Assembly (NCBI GenBank): GCA_017619445.1
Contig: JAFZSI010000040.1
Coordinates: 62,001 to 126,000, forward strand
Direction of reading: 5' to 3'
Source of the DNA: Prevotella sp.
GTDB lineage: Bacteria > Bacteroidota > Bacteroidia > Bacteroidales > Bacteroidaceae
Length of the DNA stretch: 64,000 bases
In this document: piece by piece, positions 1-7,587 of the stretch
Numbering within the stretch: position 1 is the first letter of the stretch
Layout of the letters: each line of letters begins with the position of its first letter
The notes under the pieces: generated by a model
Told to the model about the DNA's origin: nothing
Database searches by the model: none
The model's input: only the letters and a program-made list of their open reading frames with translations
Made by a program: the position numbers and the translations under genes

Positions 1-474
1 GTGAACATGAGCAACGGGGAAATCAGTGCGCAGCGGCTGTTGGACATTCAGCAACTCGGGCTGAGCCTGCTCTCGCTTCCGGCCACGCCGCTCGAAGGAG
101 TGGCCGACGCGCTGAGCCATCTGCGCCGCCAAGGGCAATACAAGCTGGCGGTGTTCACCAAGGGGGAGATTCAGGACCAGGAGGGCAAACTGCTGCGTTC
201 GGGACTGTGGCCGCTGTTCGACCGCGTGGTGGTGGTAGCCGACAAGCAGGAGCGCCAGTACCGCGAGCTTTGCCAACTGTTCGGCATCGGCATGGAACAA
301 CTGGTAATGGTGGGCAACTCGTTCAAGAGCGACATTGAGCCGGTGCTGCGTTTGGGTGGCCGTGCCGTGCACATTCCGTTCCACACCAACTGGGCTCACG
401 AGCAGACTGAGGAATACGGCCACGAGAATCTCATCGTAATAGAAAAGATTTCACAATTAAAGCATTTTCTATGA
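1..474 (+). CDS. HAD-superfamily hydrolase, 5' end cut by window edge
   Basis: C-terminal part of a haloacid-dehalogenase-like phosphatase. Visible are a motif II-like stretch (AVFTKG), a lysine region (VVADKQ) and motif IV (MVGNSFKSDIEP, like GDSxxxD). The N-terminal DxDxT nucleophile motif is missing, so the reading frame almost certainly begins before base 1; the GTG at base 1 is not a convincing start. The stop overlaps the next start by 4 bases (ATGA), indicating translational coupling with the acetyltransferase-like gene. The substrate cannot be told. A pyrophosphatase or phosphoglycolate phosphatase-like role is possible but unsupported. Confidence 0.75.
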   Translation: MNMSNGEISAQRLLDIQQLGLSLLSLPATPLEGVADALSHLRRQGQYKLAVFTKGEIQDQEGKLLRSGLWPLFDRVVVVADKQERQYRELCQLFGIGMEQLVMVGNSFKSDIEPVLRLGGRAVHIPFHTNWAHEQTEEYGHENLIVIEKISQLKHFL

Positions 475-1115
475 AGCATATCATCGACATCAGCACGTGG
501 GAACGGCGGCAGAACTATGAGTTCTTCCAGGGATTTCTGAGCAGTTGGATGTGCATTACAACGGAGGTGGATTGCACCTCGGCCTTTGCTGAGGCAAAGA
601 CAAACCACACGTCGTTCTTCATCCGCTACCTGTGGGCTGTTCTGCGCGCCACCAACGAGGTGAAGGAAATGCGCTTCCGAAAGGACAAGGACGGCCGCGT
701 GTGCATGTACGACACCATCGACGTGATTACCCCCATCAACGTGCCGGGGCGCACGTTCTACACCGTTCGCGTGCCTTACGTGGCCGACTATCAGGCGTTT
801 TACCGCCAGACTTCGGAAATCATCAGCAACATCCCTGCCGACGGCGACCCCTACGGAACCGACAAGTCTGTTTTCGAGCAGGGCGACCACGACGTAATAA
901 CGGTGAGCGCGGTGCCCGACCTTTTCTTCACCAGCATTGTGCCCACGCTGCAGAAACCCGGGTTGCCGCAGTGCTGGCCCTTGCTCAACATTGGCAAGGC
1001 CGTCGTGCGCGGCGACCGATGGGTAATGCCCATCTTCATCACCGTCAGCCACGAGTTTGTTGACGGCGAACACCTGGCGCAGTTCTTCAATAAGATTGAA
1101 GAAGTGCTGAAATGA
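471..1115 (+). CDS. CatA-like acyltransferase (chloramphenicol acetyltransferase family)
   Basis: 214 residues, the normal length of the CAT trimer family. Near the C-terminus the sequence SHEFVDGEHLAQFF carries the HxxxDG catalytic motif (His general base). The body has the family's usual segments (FFIRYLWAV, VPDLFFTSIVP, PIFITVSHEFVDG). Such proteins transfer an acetyl group from acetyl-CoA, to chloramphenicol in the resistance enzymes and to unknown acceptors in many chromosomal Bacteroidetes members. It overlaps the HAD gene by 4 bases and is probably co-transcribed with it. I infer a chromosomal CAT-like protein rather than a proven resistance gene, because there is no mobile element beside it. 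Confidence 0.8.
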   Translation: MKHIIDISTWERRQNYEFFQGFLSSWMCITTEVDCTSAFAEAKTNHTSFFIRYLWAVLRATNEVKEMRFRKDKDGRVCMYDTIDVITPINVPGRTFYTVRVPYVADYQAFYRQTSEIISNIPADGDPYGTDKSVFEQGDHDVITVSAVPDLFFTSIVPTLQKPGLPQCWPLLNIGKAVVRGDRWVMPIFITVSHEFVDGEHLAQFFNKIEEVLK

Positions 1116-1144
1116 ATATTCATGGAGTTATCGGGCAAAGGAGG

Positions 1145-1175
1145 AACCCACCCCAACCCTCCCAAAGGGAGGGAG
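1145..1175 (+). repeat. 31-bp hairpin-bearing repeat unit, copy 1
   Basis: Unit beginning AACCCACCCC and ending GGGAGGGAG, with the internal palindrome CCCTCCC-AAA-GGGAGGG. The same unit recurs at 31466-31497 (reverse), 33865-33895 (forward, inside a GH97 gene) and 33932-33962 (reverse, same gene). Here it lies between convergent genes and could act as a bidirectional terminator stem. Confidence 0.8.
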
Positions 1176-1236
1176 AGAAATTGTCAAATTGTAAAATTGT
1201 GAAATTGTAAATAGTAAATTGTCAAATTGTAAATAG
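1176..1236. repeat. AAATTGT(C/A) word-repeat island
   Basis: About 60 bases made of variants of the words AAATTGTCAAATTGTAAA, directly after the 31-bp unit and ending just before the GH115 stop. The same words occur at 6806-6840 (inside a gene), about 30450-30470, 31430-31460, 34678-34710 and 36447-36472. Confidence 0.8.
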
Positions 1237-1242
1237 TGTTGG

Positions 1243-3735
1243 CTATCTTTTCACCGCCGACTCGTTGCCGAAGAGGAATTGCGGCTGATAGCCTCCTGCA
1301 TCGACCACTATCTTTTCGAACACGATGGCTGGGTCGCAAGGATGCAGGGTGAGCGTGTGGGCAGTGGCCTGTGATGACAACGGCAGCTCAACCACATTCT
1401 CCACCACACGGCGCGCCACAGTGGGATAGAAAATGCTATAGATGTTTTCCTTGGCTTCGTTCAGCCGGTCGTTGAACACCACGCGCAGCGGTGAGCCTCC
1501 GTCCAACGCAACGGTGTAGGCCATGCCGCCCTTGTTCTGGAAATCAAGCGTGGATTTTACCACCACATGCACCTTTACCTTGTCGGGCTGCGCGCCACTT
1601 AGGCTGAAGCGGTAGGACACCGACGCGTCGCCCGTCTGCTCGGTGTATGGCATGAGTGCCAGGCCGCTGCGCGTGCGCCCCATGAAGGGAATCACGGTCC
1701 ACGCCGTGTTTCCGCCAGCTTTTGCCTCAAAATAGTGCTCGGCTTCCATGGCCACATAACCTTCGCTGCCAGTGAAGGCAAATCCGCCTGCGTTGGTGTT
1801 CTCCACCCGCTTCACGTTGGGCATACGGTCGGCAGGGAAATTGTCGTTCCACGACCTGTAGCCGATGTGTTTCTGCGTCATCATGCCGTTCCACTTGCCG
1901 TTTGCAATGTCGTGGTTGTAGGCTGCGCAGAGTAATGAGTCGCGCTGGAAAGCCTCTTTCACACGGTCGGCCCACAAGTTGGCATCGGGATTGTTCTCGG
2001 CAGCCAGTTTCAGGTTCATGGCCTGCGCATAGTACATCTGATAGATGTTCGACATGGCCTGCACGGGGAAGAGGACTATCTGCTGATAGGCGTCGCGGTA
2101 CTGGGGTTCAAGGGTGATGTACTGGCGAAGGGCCTCGGTCTCAAGACGCATGTAGTCGTCGGCCACCTGCCGCCATTCGCCCGTCTCCACGTTGTAAGTG
2201 CGCGCGTCGAGCATTTCGGCGGTGCTGCGGCCAGCATACTTGCAACAGAGGTTCAGAATGCGGGCAGCCTCCTGAGCCTGTTCGGCGCCGAACTGCTGCG
2301 CGCAGAATGCCACAGTGTGGGCATCGATATTATCAACCCCTACAACGCGCGGATTCCAGGCCATGTCCATGAACATGGTGATGGGGTATTCCATCGGCTT
2401 AAGGTCGCCCACGTTGAGCACCCACAGGCGGTCGAGTCCGTAATCATAGGCCAGGGTCAGCTGTTCCCACATATTCTGCGTGGGTGTGACATTCAACCAC
2501 TTTGAATTGCGGGGCGCGCCCACATAATCCACATGATAGTACAGGCCCCACCCACCAGGATGATTGCGCTCCTTGGCAGAAGGCACACGGCGCACATTGC
2601 CCCAGTTGTCATCGCAGAGCAGGATGAGCACATCGTCGGGCACTCGCATCCCCTTGTCGTAGTAGTCGAGCACCTCTTTATACAATGCCCACACCTGAGG
2701 CGTCTTGTTGGCAGGTTTTCCCGTAACTTCTTTGATAATCTTGCGCTGGTTTTCCACGATGCGCTGCAGGAGTTTGGTATCGGCATCCTCGCTCATGGCC
2801 TCGTCACCATCGCCACGCATACCGATGGTCACCAGGTCGTCGGTTCCTTTGAGCCGCTCAATGCCCTCGCGGAAAAACTGGTCGAGTTTCTGCTGGTTTT
2901 TATCATAGTTCCACGGTCCCCACTCGTCACGGTGGCGCACATACTCCTGGTGGTTGCGTCCCATGGGCTCGTGGTGTGAAGTGCCCATAACAATGCCCAT
3001 TTGGTCGGCTAAGCGCGAGTTCTCGGGGTCGTCGGCATAGAAAGCCCATCCCCACATGGCAGGCCAGAGGAAATTGCCCTTCAGACGGAGAATCAACTCA
3101 AACACTTTCTCATAGAAACGATGGTCGCCATAGTCGGTGCCGAAGGTGTTCTTCACCCACGAGGTCAAGCAAGGAGCCTCGTCGTTGAGGAAGATGCCGC
3201 GGTAGCGCACAGCCGGCTCGCCGTCGGTATATTCGCCGCGCACCACCCACAGCTTGTCGTGCCGCACAATGGGCACATCTGCCCAGTAGTACCACGGCGA
3301 CACGCCCATCTGTTGTGACAGCTCGTAGATGCCAAAAACGGTGCCTCGCTTGTCGCTGCCCGCTATGACTAACTGCTGACCGATGGTTTTGATGATATAT
3401 TTCTCGGTTTTTCCTTTCAGGTCTTTCAGTTGTCCCTGCTTCACTAATTTGTCTATCTGGGGCGTAGCACCCACCGTGCCGATGAGAACAGAAGTCCCCT
3501 CGGCAGTTGCAGACTGCGCGGTGGCCATCTGCTGGCCTGTTACCCGCTGAAAGTCGGCCTGAAGGTTGGCAGCAGCGAGCCGTACACAACTATGCTCGCG
3601 CGCATCCACGAAGACCGAAGCCCCATTGAGCGACAAGGCATTCTCTTGTTGCTCAAATACTACAAACTGCCTGGCACCTTGCATGCACAGGGTCATAGTT
3701 ACAAGAAAGAAAGTTAGAAAGAAAACTCTTTTCAT
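1243..3735 (-). CDS. GH115 xylan alpha-1,2-glucuronidase
   Basis: 830 residues with an N-terminal signal peptide (MKRVFFLTFFLVTMTLCMQG). The body matches GH115: a Rossmann-like N-terminal domain (SVLIGTVG, AGSDKRGTVFGIYELSQQMG), then the barrel with DVPIVRHD, YRGIFLNDEAPC, LRLKGNFLWPAMWG, MGTSHHEPMGRN near residue 255, and LLCDDNWGNVRRVPS, all typical of the family. GH115 enzymes remove (4-O-methyl)glucuronic acid from internal xylose residues of polymeric xylan. The C-terminal 250 residues form the beta-rich extension common in these proteins. It is separated from the SusCD pair by two unrelated genes, and a -7 box lies about 60 bases upstream. Export to the periplasm or surface is expected. 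Confidence 0.92.
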   Translation of the reverse strand: MKRVFFLTFFLVTMTLCMQGARQFVVFEQQENALSLNGASVFVDAREHSCVRLAAANLQADFQRVTGQQMATAQSATAEGTSVLIGTVGATPQIDKLVKQGQLKDLKGKTEKYIIKTIGQQLVIAGSDKRGTVFGIYELSQQMGVSPWYYWADVPIVRHDKLWVVRGEYTDGEPAVRYRGIFLNDEAPCLTSWVKNTFGTDYGDHRFYEKVFELILRLKGNFLWPAMWGWAFYADDPENSRLADQMGIVMGTSHHEPMGRNHQEYVRHRDEWGPWNYDKNQQKLDQFFREGIERLKGTDDLVTIGMRGDGDEAMSEDADTKLLQRIVENQRKIIKEVTGKPANKTPQVWALYKEVLDYYDKGMRVPDDVLILLCDDNWGNVRRVPSAKERNHPGGWGLYYHVDYVGAPRNSKWLNVTPTQNMWEQLTLAYDYGLDRLWVLNVGDLKPMEYPITMFMDMAWNPRVVGVDNIDAHTVAFCAQQFGAEQAQEAARILNLCCKYAGRSTAEMLDARTYNVETGEWRQVADDYMRLETEALRQYITLEPQYRDAYQQIVLFPVQAMSNIYQMYYAQAMNLKLAAENNPDANLWADRVKEAFQRDSLLCAAYNHDIANGKWNGMMTQKHIGYRSWNDNFPADRMPNVKRVENTNAGGFAFTGSEGYVAMEAEHYFEAKAGGNTAWTVIPFMGRTRSGLALMPYTEQTGDASVSYRFSLSGAQPDKVKVHVVVKSTLDFQNKGGMAYTVALDGGSPLRVVFNDRLNEAKENIYSIFYPTVARRVVENVVELPLSSQATAHTLTLHPCDPAIVFEKIVVDAGGYQPQFLFGNESAVKR

Positions 3736-3793
3736 GGTGTTTGTTTATATTAATGTGTTCTAAATTTTATGGGGAAATCCAACTAAGATTATG

Positions 3794-3801
3794 CAAAGAT
3801 A
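3794..3801 (-). promoter_or_regulatory. Bacteroidetes -7 box for GH115
   Basis: TATCTTTG read on the minus strand, matching TAnnTTTG, about 60 bases upstream of the GH115 start. No clear TTTG -33 element is seen at the usual spacing. Confidence 0.6.
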
Positions 3802-3958
3802 ATGCTTTTTCTTCTACTTTTTCCCATTCCATGTAACATATTGCTTAAAAAATGTTTCACTACGTAAAAAACAGCCCTTTTCCGGATGTTGCACCAACGA
3901 GGGAGCAACTCACACGTACCTGTTCACAAAAGTGGAAGCATCACAGACGGGCAGAGGG

Positions 3959-3998
3959 CAAAAATCACAAAGTGCCGCGCCTCAACGGCGCAGCACTT
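3959..3998 (-). terminator. Rho-independent terminator (minus strand)
   Basis: Minus-strand hairpin AAGTGCTGCGCC / GGCGCGGCACTT (12-bp stem with one wobble, 5-base loop) at 3970-3998, followed by TGTGATTTTTG. It lies about 195 bases beyond the stop of the beta-propeller lipoprotein gene and also just downstream of an orphan -7 box at 4136-4143. Confidence 0.65.
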
Positions 3999-4135
3999 GT
4001 AAAAAAATACCATAATAAAAAAGCGATCGTGTATACCTAAGTATGAGTAATATTCAAAATTTGCTATCTGTTACAGGTTCTTGCGGTTCGCAAAAAACAT
4101 TTGCGTTGTCCCGTTTTTTCTGTTGCAAAGATATA

Positions 4136-4143
4136 ACAAATTC
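4136..4143 (-). promoter_or_regulatory. Orphan -7 box in the GH115 / lipoprotein gap
   Basis: TATCTTTG on the minus strand with no credible coding region before the terminator at 3959-3998. It could start a transcript of about 165 bases. The 3736-4192 gap otherwise holds no convincing gene; a 62-codon frame at 3852-4040 runs through the terminator stem and is not credible. Confidence 0.4.
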
Positions 4144-4192
4144 CGCAAACTCATTTTACGTATTGTTTCAGACTTTTTTATATCTGTATCAT

Positions 4193-5698
4193 TCAATCAT
4201 TTCGCTCCATTTTTTTCATTTCCGTAGGTGTACGATTCGGGCTTTCGATGAGATATCCCATGGTCCGCGCATGAATATCGACGGGCTTCGAGGTGAAGTC
4301 GGTCGTATTGTACGAGTACATCAGCTCGCCGTAGTATCGTTTGGGATTGCGCTGCGGCAGCATGAAAGGTTTCGAAGCCTTGCCGTCGGCACCGATATGT
4401 GCGAAATAGACGCGCGTATAGAGCCCGTCGTCACGGCGGCTGGTGAACAGGAACCATCGGCTGTTGGTGCTCCAGGCGTGCAGACTCTCCGCCCGCGCGC
4501 TGTTCACCTCGTCCATTGGGCGGGTCTGAAGGGTCTGAAGGTCGAGCAGCCACAAGTCGGCTTCGGGATGCCACACGGAGAAGTAGCCGTAGTTGGTGCG
4601 GGTGTACATCAGGAAACGCCCGTCGTAGGAAGGCCGCGGCCATGTGGCGGAACCCACGCCGCCCTGTTCCACTGCAGCGGCCTTGATGAGCGTGTCAACC
4701 TGCTGGCTCAGCTGTCCGGTGGCAGCATCGAAGCCTACGCGGCAGAGGCTGTAGAGTTCTTTGTCGAAATCGGTGGGATATACCTGTCGGCGTGCGGTGA
4801 TGTAGTAGAGCCAACGGCCGTCGGGCGAGAACACGGGTGTGTTTTCGGCCCAGTACTTGCGCATGGTGAGCGTATCGCTCAAAATCTGGTGCGTCTCGGT
4901 GTCATAGACAAACACATCGGAAGCCGAGTCGTACACCTCAATGCGCTTGGGGCCAGCTGTATGGAACATCTGCGACGTGCTGTTGGTGGAGAACGCGCAA
5001 TAACGTCCGCCGGGATGCCAATAGGGATAGACCATCGAGCCGCCCAGCGAGTCGTTGCGGGCCTTGAGCAGCTCGTCCTTGCCGTTACGGTGCACCACGG
5101 TGGCACCATGCTCGCCGCGCACATGGAATACATACTGTTCGGGATTGGTGGCGTTGGCCGCATGACAGTTAAGGCACGCACCAGGCGACTGGGTGTTCAT
5201 CAGCATGGGCGACTCGTCGAAATTGCTCAGGTCGCGCTGGAAAAGCCCCATGCGACTGTAGATTTCGTAACTGGGCGCAATGCGACGGTAGGTAATGCCC
5301 CACTCTCCAAGCTCGTCGGCGCTCACATGGATGTCAAAGGGACGGAAACGCGTCCACTGGCCGTCCTTGCGGGCGATGACAGTAACGCTCAGACTACCGC
5401 CACGGTTGGTCTCAAGGAGCTGATGCCAATCGTCGATACCGAAGTCGGCATAACTGCCGTTGGCATGCAACTCACCGCCACGGCTGCCCTTCACCTCAAC
5501 ATCCACAACATCGAAGCCATCGTCGGACATGCTGAAATCGAGCGGCGCAATCCCCACAGGAATGGTCACACCCACGTAATCGGGATAAATGTCGGGCAAC
5601 TTGTTGCTCTCCACCACATTCTCAGGCCGCGACGAACAGCCAGCCAGAATGCACATCAACAGCAACAACGAAACGAAATATGCTTGTTTTCTTCTCAT
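4193..5698 (-). CDS. Beta-propeller (PD40/TolB-like) lipoprotein with a CxxCH haem-type motif
   Basis: 501 residues. A lipoprotein signal peptide ends at LLMCILAGC (lipobox), so the protein should be membrane-anchored. A central region contains ACLNCHAAN near residue 180, a CxxCH motif of the kind that binds c-type haem. Later segments repeat the WD40-like PD40 signature (YPYWHPGGRYCAFSTN, TPVFSPDGRWLYYI, RPSYDGRFLMYTR, HAWSTNSRWFLFTSRRDDG), implying a TolB-type propeller. It is followed upstream in the same operon by a DUF6057-type membrane protein; I recall this pair as conserved in Prevotella and Bacteroides, with no assigned function. Haem binding is inferred from the motif only. Confidence 0.75.
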   Translation of the reverse strand: MRRKQAYFVSLLLLMCILAGCSSRPENVVESNKLPDIYPDYVGVTIPVGIAPLDFSMSDDGFDVVDVEVKGSRGGELHANGSYADFGIDDWHQLLETNRGGSLSVTVIARKDGQWTRFRPFDIHVSADELGEWGITYRRIAPSYEIYSRMGLFQRDLSNFDESPMLMNTQSPGACLNCHAANATNPEQYVFHVRGEHGATVVHRNGKDELLKARNDSLGGSMVYPYWHPGGRYCAFSTNSTSQMFHTAGPKRIEVYDSASDVFVYDTETHQILSDTLTMRKYWAENTPVFSPDGRWLYYITARRQVYPTDFDKELYSLCRVGFDAATGQLSQQVDTLIKAAAVEQGGVGSATWPRPSYDGRFLMYTRTNYGYFSVWHPEADLWLLDLQTLQTRPMDEVNSARAESLHAWSTNSRWFLFTSRRDDGLYTRVYFAHIGADGKASKPFMLPQRNPKRYYGELMYSYNTTDFTSKPVDIHARTMGYLIESPNRTPTEMKKMERND

Positions 5699-5699
5699 G

Positions 5700-5820
5700 G
5701 TTCTTACTCCTTTACTACTTCTCTCCTTACTCCTTTACTCCTTTACTACTTCTCTACTTACTCCTATACTACTTCTCTCCTTTTCTCCTTTTCTCCTTTA
5801 CTCCTTTTCCCCTTTACTCC
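5700..5820. repeat. Purine/pyrimidine microsatellite between two operon genes
   Basis: The whole 122-base intercistronic gap is built of CTCCTTTACT/ACTTCTCT words on the plus strand (GGAGTAAAGGAG-like on the transcribed strand). The transcribed strand is a run of Shine-Dalgarno-like sequence ahead of the lipoprotein start. Confidence 0.8.
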
Positions 5821-7161
5821 CTAATAAAAGAACACATCCTTGGAATATTTAAACAGCTTACGCATGGTGCCATACTTGGGATGCTTGTCGAGCAACGACG
5901 GCTGTTCGGCAAAACGACGCAGCTGACGGGCATGACCACGATAGAAAGTGGTTTGCTCCAACTGGCGGATGTATTTCTTGGCCACCTCTGTCTGTCCGGC
6001 CACCAAGTTTGTCTCAACCAGGCGAAGCAAAGCGCGACCGCTCTTGTTGTAGTTGGGCACGGCCTCCATCGCCTCGAATGCGGCACGCTGCGCCATGTTG
6101 CTCATGCCAAGTTGAATGTACACATCACTCATGATAAAGGCGGTTGACTGGCTGCCGATGCTTTTGTTGGACACCGAAAGGCTCTGCTGCAACATCTGTT
6201 CGTTGATGCGGCCCGTGTGGAACATGGCCAAGGCACTGGCCGACTGCAACGCAAGCGACTGCGGACGCTCAGCATAATAGAGCGAGACCACCTTTTCCCA
6301 CTGTTTGGCGCGGAGCAGCATGTCGTAACGCATCTCCTCGGTCTTGCCCAGCTTCTTCTGCTCCCAGTAATAATCTATGCCGCGCGCAACCTGACGCAAA
6401 GGGTAAGGCGTGAGCCATGAACTGCCCAGCACACAAGCTAACAACACCAACCACATGGCCAAAGCGCACACCCAGGAGCTCCACGATTCTTTCCAGAGGG
6501 GCAACAGCATCAGCGGTGTCAGCACAACGGCAGGCCCCAAAAGCCAGTAGCCTACGGTCACCATCAGCAAAACCACCACAATGCGAGCCCACTTGCCCTT
6601 GGGCATGAAGGCCATCACCGCCAAAGTGGCCACAACACCCACCGTTAGCGTCAGCGGCACATAAATCTTCGTGCCTGCCCACAATAAAACCAACGGCGGA
6701 ACCAGCGAAAGCAAGTACAGCAGCACCTTTCTGCGTCCTCTCTTCTCTCTCCCTTTGGTCGTTTGGTCGTTTGGATATTGGCCTTTTGGGTGTTCGGTGT
6801 TTGAAATTGTAAATTGTAAATTGTCAAATTGTAAATTCCCTCTCTCCTCTTTCCTCTTTCCACAAAGAATGCGCCACGTCAGCCACTGTGTCAACAAGAA
6901 CAGCACAGCATAAATCAGTGCTCCATAAGCTGGTTTGACGAAGAACTGCACCAGCATTTCTCCAACATACTGTGCCAGTCCGCCTGGCACAACCAGACGT
7001 TCGGTCAGATAGTCGCAGTTCCAAAGGAACAGCTGCGATTGCTCGCGCGCCAACAATAGGTAAGGCCGTCCGAAATACCAAAAACAATACACGCCAACAG
7101 CCAATGCCACCGACAGCCAACACAGCCAATATGTTTTGTCAAACAAGTTTTTATTTTTCAT
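5821..7161 (-). CDS. DUF6057-type polytopic membrane protein carrying a repeat-derived insertion
   Basis: 446 residues. Hydrophobic segments include YWLCWLSVALAVGVYCFWYF, ALIYAVLFLLTQWL, VLLYLLSLVPPLVLLW, VVVLLMVTVGYWLL and WVCALAMWLVLLACVL. The soluble C-terminal half looks like TPR helices (YDMLLRAKQWEKVVSLY, SALAMFHTGRINEQML, MSDVYIQLGMSNMAQRAAF). Overall arrangement fits DUF6057; function unknown. Between residues about 103 and 145 the sequence reads NLQFDNLQFTISN and continues as low-complexity polar residues. At DNA level this is the AAATTGTAAATTGTC repeat found in intergenic gaps elsewhere in this window, so a repeat island has entered the gene in frame. It sits between two membrane segments, where a loop could tolerate it. 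Confidence 0.7.
   Translation of the reverse strand: MKNKNLFDKTYWLCWLSVALAVGVYCFWYFGRPYLLLAREQSQLFLWNCDYLTERLVVPGGLAQYVGEMLVQFFVKPAYGALIYAVLFLLTQWLTWRILCGKRKEERGNLQFDNLQFTISNTEHPKGQYPNDQTTKGREKRGRRKVLLYLLSLVPPLVLLWAGTKIYVPLTLTVGVVATLAVMAFMPKGKWARIVVVLLMVTVGYWLLGPAVVLTPLMLLPLWKESWSSWVCALAMWLVLLACVLGSSWLTPYPLRQVARGIDYYWEQKKLGKTEEMRYDMLLRAKQWEKVVSLYYAERPQSLALQSASALAMFHTGRINEQMLQQSLSVSNKSIGSQSTAFIMSDVYIQLGMSNMAQRAAFEAMEAVPNYNKSGRALLRLVETNLVAGQTEVAKKYIRQLEQTTFYRGHARQLRRFAEQPSLLDKHPKYGTMRKLFKYSKDVFFY
6725..6860. repeat. In-frame repeat island inside the DUF6057 gene
   Basis: Contains TTTGGTCGTTTGGTCG words, AAATTGTAAATTGTC words at 6806-6840 and a CCTCTCTCCTCTTTCC tract. The same composition is typical of the gaps between genes in this window. 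It adds roughly 40 codons without breaking the frame. Confidence 0.7.
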
Positions 7162-7284
7162 ATACGCTTCTTTATTACTTTAGAGCCTCTGTTACAGGAG
7201 TTTTTTACTCTCGGTCATCAAAATGTGCTCATCCACGGCACTAAATTTTTGACCACATTTTCCTGCACCTCCAACTTGATGCTG

Positions 7285-7292
7285 CAAAGGTA
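7285..7292 (-). promoter_or_regulatory. -7 box for the DUF6057/lipoprotein operon
   Basis: TACCTTTG on the minus strand, about 125 bases upstream of the DUF6057 start; fits TAnnTTTG. Confidence 0.55.
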
Positions 7293-7389
7293 ACCAATAA
7301 TTTTCACAACCTATTCTCTTTCAGTAACAATTTGTTTTCTTTTTGTTGCGCATCCACCATTTCCATTTTCCAAACCACCACTTTAAAAT

Positions 7390-7474
7390 CATAAAGTGGC
7401 ACTTTAGAGTCGTAAAGTGGCACTTTGTGGTCGTAAAGTGGCACTTTACAAATGTCCCAGGGCTTGGGACATTT
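7390..7474. repeat. 21-bp-phased repeat array, site 1
   Basis: Three units starting at 7390, 7411 and 7432 share TAAAGTGGCACTTT (an AAAGTG-G-CACTTT near-palindrome). A fourth 21-base step at 7453 is the hairpin TGTCCCAGGGCTTGGGACA. It lies in the 7162-7587 gap between the SusD terminator and the DUF6057 promoter. No gene is credible there. Confidence 0.8.
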
Positions 7475-7481
7475 TCAATGT

Positions 7482-7517
7482 AAAAAAAGGTGCCGCACCA
7501 TATTGGTGCAGCACCTT
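7482..7517 (-). terminator. Rho-independent terminator after susD
   Basis: Minus-strand stem AAGGTGCTGCACCA / TGGTGCGGCACCTT (one wobble pair, 3-base loop) followed by seven T. Located 70 bases beyond the SusD stop, it ends the susC-susD transcript. Confidence 0.9.
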
Positions 7518-7587
7518 AAGGAGGATTTTATTAGATTTATAATATGAGTAACGAATAGAATCGTTCTATTATATATAACCTAAGCAA

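Noticed and set aside
471..1115. Acquired chloramphenicol resistance gene
   Set aside because: It overlaps a chromosomal HAD gene and has no mobile-element context; a generic CAT-like acyltransferase is the safer call.
4043..5824. 593-codon plus-strand frame opposite the beta-propeller lipoprotein gene
   Set aside because: Antisense shadow: the minus-strand frame has a lipobox, propeller motifs and a start; this one has no domain and runs into the microsatellite.
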